Assembly (NCBI RefSeq): GCF_041296385.1
Contig: NC_091015.1
Coordinates: forward strand, 88,210,004 to 88,274,003
Length of the DNA: 64,000 bases
Direction of reading: 5' to 3'
DNA from: Aphelocoma coerulescens
Taxonomy: Eukaryota > Chordata > Aves > Passeriformes > Corvidae
Shown here piece after piece: positions 23,590 to 35,232 of this stretch. A program made the position numbers and the translations under genes. The notes under the pieces were generated by a model, which had not been told where the DNA came from, made no database searches, and saw only the letters and a list, made by a program, of their open reading frames with translations. Position 1 is the first letter of the stretch, and every line of letters starts with the position of its first letter.

Positions 23590-23815
23590 TAGTCAGCATG
23601 TGTCAGCCCGAGGTGGTCTGTCCCTGTTCCCAGGTCCTTGCCCCCAAGGAGGTGCCAAGGCCTGGGTCTGGGGCTGCTCCAATGTCCCTGGCCTCCTTGC
23701 CCCTGGCTTGGGGTGAGACAGACTGTGGCTGCCAAGCCCTGCCACCACCATCCTAGGACACCTTGGTACCTGGCCCCAGAAGCTGCCAGCCCCTCTGGTG
23801 CCCTGACAGTATTTC
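23590..23815. other. Unassigned GC-rich block
   Basis: About 225 bp rich in CCTGG/CCAGG and CCCC words stand out from the AT-rich flanks. Frames stay open on both strands (71-109 codons) because of composition. CpG content is low, unlike the 13.9-kb island, so this is more likely an old repeat or LTR remnant than a promoter. The family is not recognised. Confidence 0.4.
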
Positions 23816-26800
23816 AAGTGCTGTTGTCAACAAAGTTCGGTAAGGTGGATGTTTGTCTTCACATTTTAAAAACCATTTGCAAAACCCATCCCTCAGTCAA
23901 AAAACCCCCAAAGCTTTTCAAATTCGCAGCTAGCACATACCTTATGCAATTTTTAAGCATTAGATAAAGCCCCTGAAAAGTCTCATGATAGAAGAGGAAG
24001 AAGCAGATTTGTGTTCACTACCCATTGCAGAATAGTTAAGCCCAGCCTGCAGTCTATAATTTAGGTCCCTAAGGAAGGCTTTTGTTTTCTTTTCACATAG
24101 TTTTGTTTTTCTCATAGTACACTCTTCAGCATTAAAGCATGACATTTTTCATTATATTTATGATCATGATTCAATATTCAAGTATTCTAAAGTTGCTGAT
24201 CTTCTTCCTATTTCCTTAACTGGCCCCTCTTTCCTTCCTATTTCCTTAGTTCTCAATATTTCTGTTACACGGTATTTCAGTCGTATGCTTATGATGTTTT
24301 CAAGGAACAGTTCAATTCCATCTGTAACACTAGGGAAGGTACAAGAGTAGAAACCTCCCCGGAATTTGGTAAAGCACTTTCAGTCCCAGAAGCAGATATA
24401 GCTATCATGGGAGCTGTCCTAAGGGAAGAGGGTAGATTAAATGAGATTTTGTTCTCTCTCAAAGTGTTCTTTCAAGAAATACATTTTAGATCAATAGATT
24501 GCATCTAAATGTGTTCAAACAGAAAATACAACAAGTCACTATATATCTAACCACCATGTGAGTTAGACTTCACTTTACTTGAATCAAAGATGAAAATAAA
24601 ATGAGGGACTTCAGAAGCTAAGGCTGTTTCTTCCTCAGAAATCTCTCTTATGATAAGGTTTTCTGTATTTTTTTTGTCTTCAAGGTGAAATGCCAAGGGC
24701 TGGTAACACAATGTAGATCCTTTCCCTTGAATCAATTTTCCAAGTCTAGGCTTTAATCCAATTGTAATCAGTTCTGATTAAAAGTTACTTTCATACTGAA
24801 ATGAATTCAGCATCTGTAAAAATAACTGCATCAGTGAAGGAACATACAAGTGTGTTTACTTGTGTAATCTTTTGTATTTGCTTATTAGAGCATCCTTCTG
24901 TGCTTTAGAGAGGAATCCTCCATTTTAAAAGTGGACATCTTTATGGTAAATATCTGGCTTACTTTACCCTTTTGAAGAGAATAAAATAAGAATACTGCTT
25001 TAAGTTAGAAAAATCAAACAAAACTTATCCCGTTGGTTAACAGAATTTTGTACCCCTATATAATCATGGTTCTGGATTTTTTCTTGTAATCCTCTGTTTT
25101 AGTAAGTAGATTAGATTTAGTTGAGGTGTGGGACTATCTCCAAGAGATTCTCAATGGTTCTGATAATATATATAAACTACAAAATTTTCTTATTAAAAAA
25201 AAAAAAAAGATGTAAAATACTGTATTTTTTTTTTTTAAGTACTCAAATTTTTTTCTTCTAACCTCAAATTTGTGTAGTGCAGTACATTCTCCAAGAGTTT
25301 CAAAATGCTCTGGTAAAACAGCAGTTGCACTGTATGCCGAGATATTAAAAATAATACAATGCATTACAAAGCGCAATAACACGTATCTTCAAATTATTTT
25401 TTTGTAATAGCTGCCATGGAAAATGATTAATTATAAAGCTATAAATTGCTGATGTAAGAGCCTCATTTGTGAACTATCATGAAAGAGGGTAAAATACTTA
25501 TTAGAAAACCATTTTTTTCTGATTGTGATAGATTACTGTTGCACCATACTGTTGTTAAAAATTTTAATATATATTAAAATACAAAACCCCTCCATTTCGT
25601 ATTCAACATGCTGATTTATTTATTTTGAGACAAAATCTTCTTGTTCAGCTAATATCCCATTAATTCAGGAAACTAAGAATGAGTACAATGTAACATGAAG
25701 CACTTGTAGTAAAAATTAATTTGGCCTGAGTAGTAGTTTTTAAAATACTGTTTCTTGACATAGGTTTTGAAGATTCATCAGTATTGTAAATTCTGTATTT
25801 CTGCTTTTCTTGAGGTTGATCTTCTTTTTCACTGATAGTTTTTCCATGATAAAGATCTTGCAAGTGGATTTTTAATCTGGACTGCTGAAAAAATGCAAAT
25901 GTACCTAAAATCAATATCTGATAATTTAAAAAAATTTTGGAACATCCATTTCTGGAGCTGCTTCCTTTCAGAGAAGAGCAGATGTAAAATGAAAATTTTA
26001 AAAAATGAAAATTTAAATATAATTGATTAGTCTGTGACTTTTTGGCGTGGGGTGAAGAGGGGGTGATACATATTTACCATCCATGTGCTTCTCTCTGGAT
26101 GTATTGTTCTTTAAAGATATGAAGAGTTATTAACATCTTGTTTCTCATAGGAATGGCCTCCAGGTGTAGGAATTTGTTACTGGTTATATCTCAGATTCAC
26201 ATTACCACCAAAAAAAATACTGAGATACATGGAACTATTTTCTTGACCAGCTAACCATACAAGAGGTGAAAGACTCGCAGATATATTTCATTTGAAAGTG
26301 GATTAATCTGGCTTCACAGGAATTTAGTCCACCTTTGAATAGAGACTCCCTGGCAAGACCTTAGGAACACCCTAACCTCCATAAACCTTTGTTGTGGGTT
26401 ATCTACTGTATTCACCAAACACTGCATTAGGTTGCTTGTCAAAATCTAATAAGATTTTTTTTCTTCTTGATTCATTTCCAATTAATAATATAAATAACAG
26501 CTGTTGCCAAATGACAGCTACAAAGTTGCTATATTTTTAGTATTTTTTTTTCTTTTCATTTTGGAGATTCTTTCTTTCTGATGAGGGTCCTCAGGGTGAA
26601 TCTCAAGGCCTCGAAATTAAAATGATTCATGTATCTGCTGACACATATCCCTAGGCAGAAGCAGAATAACAAATCAAAACCAAACGTCCTTTACATTTTC
26701 TCCTAAGTCAGCCATTTTACTTAAAAGATCCTAAATTATTAGTGAAAATTTCATTTTTAATAGGGCTATACTGTGTGGAAAGAACATAAAAAGCAACAGG

Positions 26801-27235
26801 TAAAAAAAGTAGCAGTGCTTTTCAATTCATGTTAAGTTTTAGGATTTTTTTAATCTACCTCACCTTTTCACTGCATTACTACCTATATTTTATCAATTGC
26901 TAAGAATTTTACGCCATTTATTTTATGAAAAATAACTTCTGCTTGTAGAGAATATGGGTGGACATACTCATTGGTACAAATATGGAGAGGAAAATATTTT
27001 TTTTATTACAGGATGTAGGTCTTAGAAGAATATCTGGAAACATTCTTTTTTCAGGACTTGCAGCTTTTGTGGTACCTTTAAAACCCAGCCAATGATGTTG
27101 GCCATGCTGCAAGCAACCTGTGGCTCAAAATAATATCAGAGTACCTGTCTCCCTAGTGCCATAGTTATCTCAATTCACTTTATATCGGGGGTATTCTCCA
27201 GGGCTCACTCAATTTACATGTGCATAAGGACAGTC
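23816..27235. other. Intronic sequence without recognised features
   Basis: AT-rich DNA with a short direct repeat of a TTCCTATTTCCTTA unit near 24.21-24.25 kb and several A or T runs. No mobile element or coding exon was recognised. Confidence 0.55.
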
Positions 27236-27720
27236 CAGCATATTCTAACCCATCAGTGTCCCCTGAACATCTGTACTTCCTGCTCTCAGGAGCAAGCACG
27301 GTCTGAGAGCAGAGACTTGTGAAGGGAGAACCCAGCCTTTGAACTGGTGTTCCCTGCAGCTGTGGGCTTCTGTGGATGTGCTCTGCGTGCAGACCCTGCC
27401 TGGTGCATAGTGAACAGAAGAACAGAAGAAGGCTTTGATGGCATTTTCCTTTTTGACTAGTTGAAGTGGAAAGAGACAGGTCATGTTCAGATCATCAATC
27501 TTAAAGGTCTTTCCCAACCTACGGGAGTCTGTGTTAGCTTTTGCTTCTGCTGGCCAGTTTCTTATGACACAGACACTGAAAGGAAGGTCTGTCTGAGGAT
27601 CACTGGTCATCATATCCATGGTAAAAAGGGTCTCCTCTCTGGTGATAATCATCATAGTGCCTCTGCAAGACTGAAATGTCATCTGGTTCCATATGAAGTG
27701 CTTCTGATCTTCCAGCCCAA
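27236..27720. other. Unassigned segment with overlapping sense and antisense frames
   Basis: This moderately GC-rich stretch has a 145-codon frame on the minus strand (27245-27682) and a 148-codon frame on the plus strand (27461-27907), the latter running into the TA repeat. Neither has a recognisable domain. A short CTTAAAGGTCTTTCCCAACCTA block at about 27500-27521 resembles a CR1 3' end, so a broken repeat is likely. Confidence 0.3.
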
Positions 27721-27749
27721 AATGGTTTCATATCAATTCAATTGTACAG

Positions 27750-27750
<1 letters not shown>

Positions 27751-27788
<38 letters not shown>
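27751..27788. repeat. (TA)n microsatellite
   Basis: Nineteen uninterrupted TA units. Pure arrays of this length are usually polymorphic. Confidence 0.97.
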
Positions 27789-27790
<2 letters not shown>

Positions 27791-29395
27791 GGTGTTACTA
27801 TTCTGAGAGAATGGTTTAGTAGATCATGGTGTAATCCAAAATATAATAAGATGGCATTGCTCCTATTTGATTGCCTGTTGATGGCCTATTCAGTGACTTA
27901 CTTATAACAGAAGTCAGTGGTAGAAAATCTGATTAAACTCTCTTCATTTCAAAGAGATTTTCTTTTGCTATTCAGTGAAATTTGTATTAAGCTTCTGAAG
28001 TCTAACCTTTCAGTACAGAATCAGAAATTATTAAGACAAAAATGCAGGATCTAACTGTACTTTATAGTCTTTATGTGTGGCTTGGTTTTGTTTCAGTGTC
28101 TCCTTTCTGACATTAGAAATACCAACAAATAGAAAAAAAGTCAAGTCTATTTGAGGAAAACGGTATTTCTAAAAGGCTTCATTTTTTTTTATTTTCAATT
28201 ACTTTTTAAATATCACATGATAACATATTTTAAGGGACATTACAGAGTGGTTTTTTATCCTTATAATTTTAGCTGAAAATAACGGTTTATTGCTGAGGAT
28301 AATTTGAAAAACTATCTTGGAAGAAGGGGCGAAAAAATAATTTTTTCTGAACCAAGATGGATTTTTTAGTGGTGTGTTTCGTAGGTATAAGTTTTCCGCT
28401 ATGAAATAATTAAGTGAAGTTTTTCTGATTCAACATCAAAGCTCTGATTTGCAAGAATTTCTGTTCAGTTTGGCAGTCACAATGTTTTTTTAGATAATTT
28501 AGTGTAAGACTTTAAGTGGAAGGGTTTCCTGTTTGGTGGAAAAGTGAGAAGGAAGAATTTTTCTGCTCAGTCACCTGTTTCCCTGCCCAACAAAAAGCAC
28601 CAAAACACCCTTGTGTATTAAAAAGCCTGTTTATCTTTGAAAACCAATTTATACTGAAAACCTTCAGACAAACTCATAGTTTGTCTTTTGAATATATTTC
28701 TTACATTACTTGTCAGTTTAGAGAATCCATTCCCATATATATTTTTGCTTTATGTTTCATGATTCAGTAACTGTTGATGAAGTAATACATAATGATCTAA
28801 TTTTGCTATTCTTCTTGTTGGAAATGTGGGTGTAATACTGAGAACATAACATAAGAAGTAACATGTTTAAAGTTAGAAATTGCAAGTGGCAGGTGGTAGG
28901 TTAGACTGCTGTTAACTCTGAATTAATTATGTAAGGCACAGATTCTGCTAACTGGAAAAAAAGATCAGCTTTCAGATGTGTGGGGTTTTTGTACTGTATT
29001 CTGAAAAGAGCTGATAGCAATACCTATGGTTGAGGTTAAGTAACAGTTCCACTATGAGGCATATAGTCTTTGAAACATTTTATTATTTGAGCTGAAATGG
29101 TCTATTATATAACTGTTATGTCTAGTGATTGTGTTATTTCAGCAAAAGCTCTATAGGCTTACTATTGAGTAGATCTACAAAAAAGGTTATTCTTGGAGGC
29201 CTTTATGGATAACATGACTGAGAAATTATAGTAGGTCAGCTCTAGAAATCAGAGAGAAATCTGAAAAATTGACAAACTCTACCCAGTATAAACTTGCTCA
29301 AGTTGTAAGATGCTCAAAAGAACTCTTCTGCCACTGTTAAAGAAAAAAAACAAAACCAAAAACCAAACAGGAAAGACACTAGTTTATGATTACAG
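27789..29395. other. Intronic sequence without recognised features
   Basis: AT-rich DNA with T-runs and short random frames. Nothing was recognised. Confidence 0.6.
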
Positions 29396-32300
29396 AATTA
29401 TTTAGAATCATTTAGAATCATAGATTTCTTTAGGTTGAAAGAGATTTGTAAGAATGTCTAGTCCAACCATTAATATACCACTGCCAAGTCCATCACTAAA
29501 CCATGTCCCTAGATAACACATCTACACATCTTTTGGTTACTCAACTACTTTCCTTAGCAGCCTGTTCCCAAGATTGGAAACCCTTTCCATAAAGAAATTT
29601 CCTAATATCCAACCTAAAAGTCCCCATGATGCAACCTGAAGCCATTTCCTCTTGTTTGTCACTGGTTGCCTGGGAGAAGAGACCAAAACCCACCTGGCTT
29701 CAACCTCCTTTCAGATAGTTGCAGAGGGCAATAAAGTCTCCTCTCAGCCTCCTTTTCTCCAGGCTAAACAACCCTAGTTCCCTCAACTGCTCCTCCTTAT
29801 ACCTCCAGACTCTTCACCGGCTTTGTTTTCCTCTGGACACGCTCTAGCACCTTAGTGTCTTTCTTGTAGTGAGGGACCCGAAACTGAACACAAGATTCAC
29901 GGTGCCAGGTACAGAGGAGCAATTGATGCCCTTGTCCTGCTGGCCACACTATTGCTGACACAAGCTAGGATGCCCTTGGCCTTTTTGGCCATCTGGGCAC
30001 ATGCTGGCTCATGTTCAGCTCACTCAACTACATCACCCATCCTCATTCTGCAATGGGCAGATGTTATTTCTACACTGCTTTTCACCATTGATATATTTGA
30101 AAAAACTATTCTTATTGCCCCCCATATTTGTGGCCAGTTTCGTCTCCAGTTGAGCTTTGGCTGCATAAATTTTCTCCCTACAGTGGCAAGCAGTATCTCT
30201 GTATTCCTCCCATGTCACTTGACCTTGTTTTCACTGGACGTACACCTTCCTTTTCCATCTAATTTCCAAGAGAATATTCCTGTTAAGCCAAGCCGGCCTT
30301 CTGCCTCGTCTGCTTGACTTCAGACATTTGGGAATTGCCTGATCCTGTGCCCTTAGGAGGTGATGTTTAAAAAGTAACCAGCAGTGATGAACCCCAGCAC
30401 CTGCAAAGATATTTTCTATGGACTTTACGCACTAGTTCCCTGATCAGCCTGAAGCCAGTTCTCCTCATGTCCAGAGTTGAACTTTTGCTGGCACTTTTCC
30501 TCATGTCAACAAAGATTTTAAACTCATTCACTTCGTGGTCATTGTGGCCAAGATTGCCGCCAACCACCGCTTCATTCACAAGAGCCTCTCTTTTGACAAG
30601 CAGCAGGTTGAGAAGGGCATCTTTCCAAGTTGGCTCCCCTAGGACCTGTTCCGTAAAAGTTGTCATCTAGGTTTTTTAAGAATCTTCTGGCCCGGCTTGC
30701 ACCAGCTGTGTGATGCTCCCAGTTATTTCTGGCAAGTTGAAGTCCCACGAAAGGACAAGGGCAGTTGACTTGGAAGGATCCTTTAGTTCCTTAAAGGAAT
30801 AATTTGTCAGTGTCATAGTCCCAGCTAGGAATTCTATAGTAGACTCCCACGATGACTTTCACATTATTTGTTTGCTCCTTGATTCTTACCTAGAGGCTCT
30901 TCACTGTGCCATTCCCAACACTGAGCTCTGTACGTTCTATCTCTTCCATTACATACAACACTACCCCTCTGCTTCTTCTGCCCTGTCTCTCCTAAAGGGC
31001 CTGTAATCATCCAACAAGGCACTCCAGTCACTGGACTCATCTGCCCAGATTTCACTCATGTCAGTGACATCAAATCTCTGGGACCAGGCCAAAGTTTTGA
31101 GCTCATCGTGTTTGTTCCTCATGCTGTGTGTGTTAGTATAAAAGTATTTCAGGTGTGGTATTTTGTAGACAACACCTTGTGAAGCAGATTGACAGATGCC
31201 ATTAGTGCTCATTTCCTCAAGATTTGGCACCCCATCGCATTGCTCATCATCGGCAAGTCTGGTATTTTCCTTTTCCCCATTCCAAGCTCTGTCCATGAGC
31301 TCTGCTACTCCTGTGCTAGAACTCTTTTTCTCCTCTGAGAAAGTTACATGCCGTCAGCTGTCAGTAGACCAATGTTGAATAGATCACCCCATGGCCAAAA
31401 AAACCCAGATTTTTCTGCCTACACCAGCCTCAGAGCCACACATTGACCTGATGGATTTGCCTATTGCTATCAATATTATTCCTTGTTGAAGGACACCTGC
31501 ACTCCTGATTCTTCAATCAATTGTCCCAGGGCCCTGAAGGCTCTTTTGTTTGCCCTCCAACTACTCTGTTACTTTGATGCTGCCAGCTTGAACAGCCAAT
31601 AACAGATAGTAATCAGAGGATAGTAATCAGAGGATATCTGATATCTGATACTAATCAAAGATAGTAATCAGAGGACCGTACTAGAGACTGAAGAGTTTTC
31701 TGGTGATGTTCCTTATCCAAGCCCCTGGGAGACAGCAGACTTCCCTGTGAGTTGGGTCCAGTCTGGATATCAGGCTGTCTGGTCCCCTTAGAAGGGAGTC
31801 TCTTACTACAACTACCCTTCTTTTCCTCTTAACAGAGATGATTGTGATGGAGGTTACAGATGGTGCTGCTTTAGGAGGCCCTCTGTCCCAGAAAGGACCT
31901 TCTCCCACCCCATTAGTTGTCTGGTATTTGCGTTACAGGGCCTCATACCTGTTGTAGAAGATGACAGTCCTACGTGTTAAGCTTTTGGAAGGAGAAGGAA
32001 CCTTCCTCCTGGTATGCTCAGTGATCTGCTTCCAGCCTTCATCTTCAACCGATCCTAGATTAATTACATTTCAGGGTTCTAAGTCCATCTTCTTCTCTAC
32101 TGCAATGGAGGTTCAAGGTTCCTGAGAATCTAAAGACTGTAGCATCTCTGTAAATACCCAGTCAACCAGTTGCTCGTTCACTGGAATACTACACAGCCTG
32201 TTCACTTCCTCCCATAGCTCCTCACCTGGTGACACAGCTCTTCAGCCACAGCACACCTGCAAAAGAACTGCTTGTCTGCCCCAGTCTCATGGGGAAGCAT

Positions 32301-32405
32301 CAGGCACTCCTGGCATTCTGTGACCTGGAGAGCTACATCTGCCACCAGCAGGTCCGGCTGGCTGAAGGCCTCTGACACAGCAGGTTCAGTGACTCCCAAT
32401 AGCTG
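29396..32405 (-). mobile_element. Long CR1 LINE copy with its reverse transcriptase region deleted
   Basis: The element reads from 32405 down to 29396. At its 5' side (about 32400-31680) is ORF1-derived sequence. It includes VVVVRDSLLRG, DPTHREVCCLPGAW and IRNITRKL, which belong to the CR1 ORF1 esterase-like region. Next (31296-30370) comes endonuclease sequence: YTNTHSMRNKHDEL, SEIWADESSDWSALLDDYRPF, FRRDR, then LGEPTWKDALLNLLLV and GGNLGHNDHEVNEF. The linker RCREKI-like/AKAQLE.../FFKYING follows (30218-30033). From about 30030 the sequence jumps to the CR1 3' coding end and UTR, finishing at ATTTAGAATCAT repeats near 29396. The central RT motifs are absent. Stops and frameshifts show that it is dead. 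Confidence 0.9.
31606..31675. repeat. Short tandem repeat inside the CR1 copy
   Basis: A unit close to GATAGTAATCAGAG occurs three times, with a TATCTGATATCTGATA variant between the second and third. It is a local expansion within decayed CR1 ORF1/ORF2 junction sequence. Confidence 0.85.
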
Positions 32406-34126
32406 CAGGGAAATGAAAACACCATAAGTGAAGAAGCTTAATCTGGTGCACTAATAAGACTGGGGCTTGAAAGGGTCTTAAAGTGTTCTTCTCTACCAGA
32501 TACCGAGTCTGTTTATCTGCCTCTCCTGGCTTTCCCCAGTGAGAAGCTGTTGTCATTGCATGCCAGTTAAACAAGCTAAATTGTGCTTATGCTGAAATAG
32601 AAGCTGTTTTTTCTACAGTATCTTGATTTTGAAGGTATTTCTACTGTGTGCAAAATGGATATTTTTTGTCCCTGGTTAAATGAAAATAACAGTTTCCTGT
32701 TTTTATCTGAACTGGAGCTGTATATAGGCATTCAAAAAGATTACTCTTTTATCCTCAGTGTTAGAAAGAATGTTGCACATATGAAGGTATCCAGGATAAT
32801 CTCACATAAAGATCTAAGATTCTTGATACTGTGACCTTAAAACTTCTAAAGATGTTTTGGTTTACAGAAGAAAATTTCCAGTACATATGAAAACTAAATG
32901 TTTGAATTCCTGCTGTGTTGTAATATCTTGGATCCCAGTTTCAGCTAGCTTTCCTACTTCTGTCTTCAGTCATTCTGTGCAATACAATATAATGTGATTA
33001 TAAGACCTACCGTGAAATCTCTACCTGGAACTACTCTCTCAAATGAGATTGTGTGTTTACATTTATACTCAGCATGATAGAATAAATCAACAAATATATT
33101 AAACAATAGCTCTGATTATCAATGGTACGCAATCATAGTTCATGACTTTCATAATCCAGACCTATTTGAACTGGTAAGTGTAGTCTTTTCTGTTCTGTTA
33201 TTCCTTATGTGTATTAGTTTCTGCGGCTCCAAGATAAAGCCCCGATCTTGTAAACAGTGTATGCATGCTTGGCTTTAATACTAGCCTGTATTTACATTGG
33301 CTAATGCCCTAATGTGTATGAAATGGATTAAGATAATGCAAATGGATTTTTTAACTGTTTCAATCTGGAGTCTTACACATGTGAACTATACTTCATGCAG
33401 TCTTGATATCTTTCTAGCAAAAGGTGAAATATTTTTTGGTCATTAGACTTAGAAATTTCTTCCTTCTTCACTACTAATAGAAGATAAAAAACTATGCATG
33501 GGTTTTATAAAATAAAGAAGCATGCAAAAGCTCTTTCAAAAGTATGGAATATCAGATATTGCCGGTAACAAGATGACCATATCTAAGAATAAAATGGTGT
33601 TTGGCAAATAGGAAGATAGGAAAAAAACAACTAAAATTTTTTGAGAAAGTTAGAAAGCTATTATTTTCAGGATTTCAAGAGCTAAAACTACCTTTAATGA
33701 GATGTTGAAGAAAAATAAGAGTCATATTGGGGATAGATATAAACTTTGTGTATTTCAGGAATCTGCATTAAAAAAATGGGAATTTGTAGAAGCCATGAAA
33801 CAAATTACTGTTTTAGTCTAGGCAAGACAAAATGAAATAATGAATGAAGATCTTAGCTGAAGTAGAATTGAAGTATTTCATTATAATGTCTTGAGGACCT
33901 TAGGACTGTATTTATATAAGCAATACCTTTATTTGAAATTAATAATCTCTGTTTTTGAAACCATGTGCCCTCACAAAATTCTTTCCTATCAGCACTGGTG
34001 CAAAAGAAATAGCTCACTGGTACCAAAAATGTTCCTGTTTCTGGGTTTCCACACTTAGAGACATAAAGTGGACAGTGAATCACAGTAAATGTTCTGGTAT
34101 CTTATTTCCTGACATATTCTCTGATG
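32406..34126. other. Intronic sequence without recognised features
   Basis: AT-rich DNA following the CR1 5' break. No repeat or exon was recognised. Confidence 0.55.
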
Positions 34127-34468
34127 TCAGGAAGCATATTTAATACATAGCCAAAATCCAGATACCCCATTGTTGTTCTTAGCATGTGAGAGGACACTGT
34201 TGTGTTGATTGTGTAACATGGGTAGGCCCATGTAAGCATCCCTTACTTCATTGCAGACACTTACCTTGTGCATTACTGTTGACAATCCCAGTACATTTTT
34301 TGTTAAACAAGTTATATAAGTGCTCCCCTTTTCTGTAATTAATAATTCAAATGTTATATCTTCAGAATTGGTCTTAGTTGGACATGACATTCTTCTCTTT
34401 GGTAATGAACAATTGCACGCTTTTTTGCATCTTAGAAGGTCAGAAATGGTCCAGTATGGTTGAAGCAT
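34127..34468 (-). other. Minus-strand open frame with splice-like signals, unidentified
   Basis: A 113-codon frame on the minus strand has varied composition: a Cys/Lys/Arg-rich part (RCKKACNCSLPKRRMSCPTK) followed by EDITFELLITEKGSTYI. Reading on the minus strand, a TTCTAAG acceptor-like site ends at 34431 and a good donor CACAAG|GTAAGTG lies at 34265/34264. They would define a 166-bp exon that keeps this frame open. I recognise no protein family. It could be an exon of an antisense or lncRNA gene, a pseudogene, or chance. Confidence 0.2.
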
Positions 34469-34947
34469 ACAAGAGATTATATAATTTTTACCCAGACAGT
34501 GATTTTGTCTGACATTTTAAGAACACACTGATTATTGATTTCTTGGAAAATGTGTTAGCACGTCATCATTCTCACTTACTACTTATTTTGTGGGCCTTTT
34601 TTGTGTCAAGTACAAAATGGTCTAATGATTTTTGCATTAAAAAGAGTTGACTTATTTCCATTTTCACATGGACAAATAAGAAAAAAGCTCACAATACTAA
34701 TAAAGCCAATAGAGTCATGCTAATATATCCCAAGCATGATCTGACTATTCTGGTTTTACAATATTTGCTCTTAATTATTCATGGTACATATGCTCCAGTA
34801 AAACCTTGTGCCAGCCATCATCATAATTTGTATTTTATGTTAATAGGTGATTTCACCTTGTGACTCTTCTTAATGAGACTGGTGAATGACTGGTAGTCTT
34901 AAAAATCTAATGAGACCATTGGAAAACAATAGCTTTAATTTCTTTGT
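34469..34947. other. Intronic sequence without recognised features
   Basis: AT-rich DNA. Nothing was recognised before the next CR1 fragment. Confidence 0.55.
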
Positions 34948-35232
34948 CAGGAACTTTAGTGATAGGATAAGGTGCAATTGGTACAAATTGAAAGAGGAGA
35001 AATTAAGCTTAGATATTAGGAAAAACATTTGTTGCTGTAAGGGTAGTGAGACACTGGAACAGGCTGCCCAGGGAGGTTATCGCTGCCCCATCCGTGGCAG
35101 TGTTCAAAGCCAGGTTGGATAAGGCCTTGAGCAACCTGGTCTAGTGGGAGGTGTCCCTGCCCAGGCCAGGGGGATTGGGAACAGATGATATTTAAGGTCC
35201 ATTCCCTTAATGCTGTAATTCTATGATTCAGA
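34948..35232 (+). mobile_element. CR1 LINE fragment, 3' end
   Basis: The copy has the classical CR1 3' end in order: ATAGGATAAGG, TTGAAAGAGGAGAAATTA, AGATATTAGGAAAAACA, GTGAGACACTGGAACAGGCT, GCCCAGGGAGGTTAT, GTTCAAAGCCAGGTTGGAT, GAGCAACCTGGTCTAGTGGG and a terminal ATTCTATGATTC. It is a 5'-truncated copy of about 285 bp and one of the better preserved ones in the window. Confidence 0.95.

Noticed and set aside
27245..27682. 145-codon minus-strand frame as a gene
   Set aside because: It has no domain, no promoter or splice context, and overlaps an equally long frame on the other strand.
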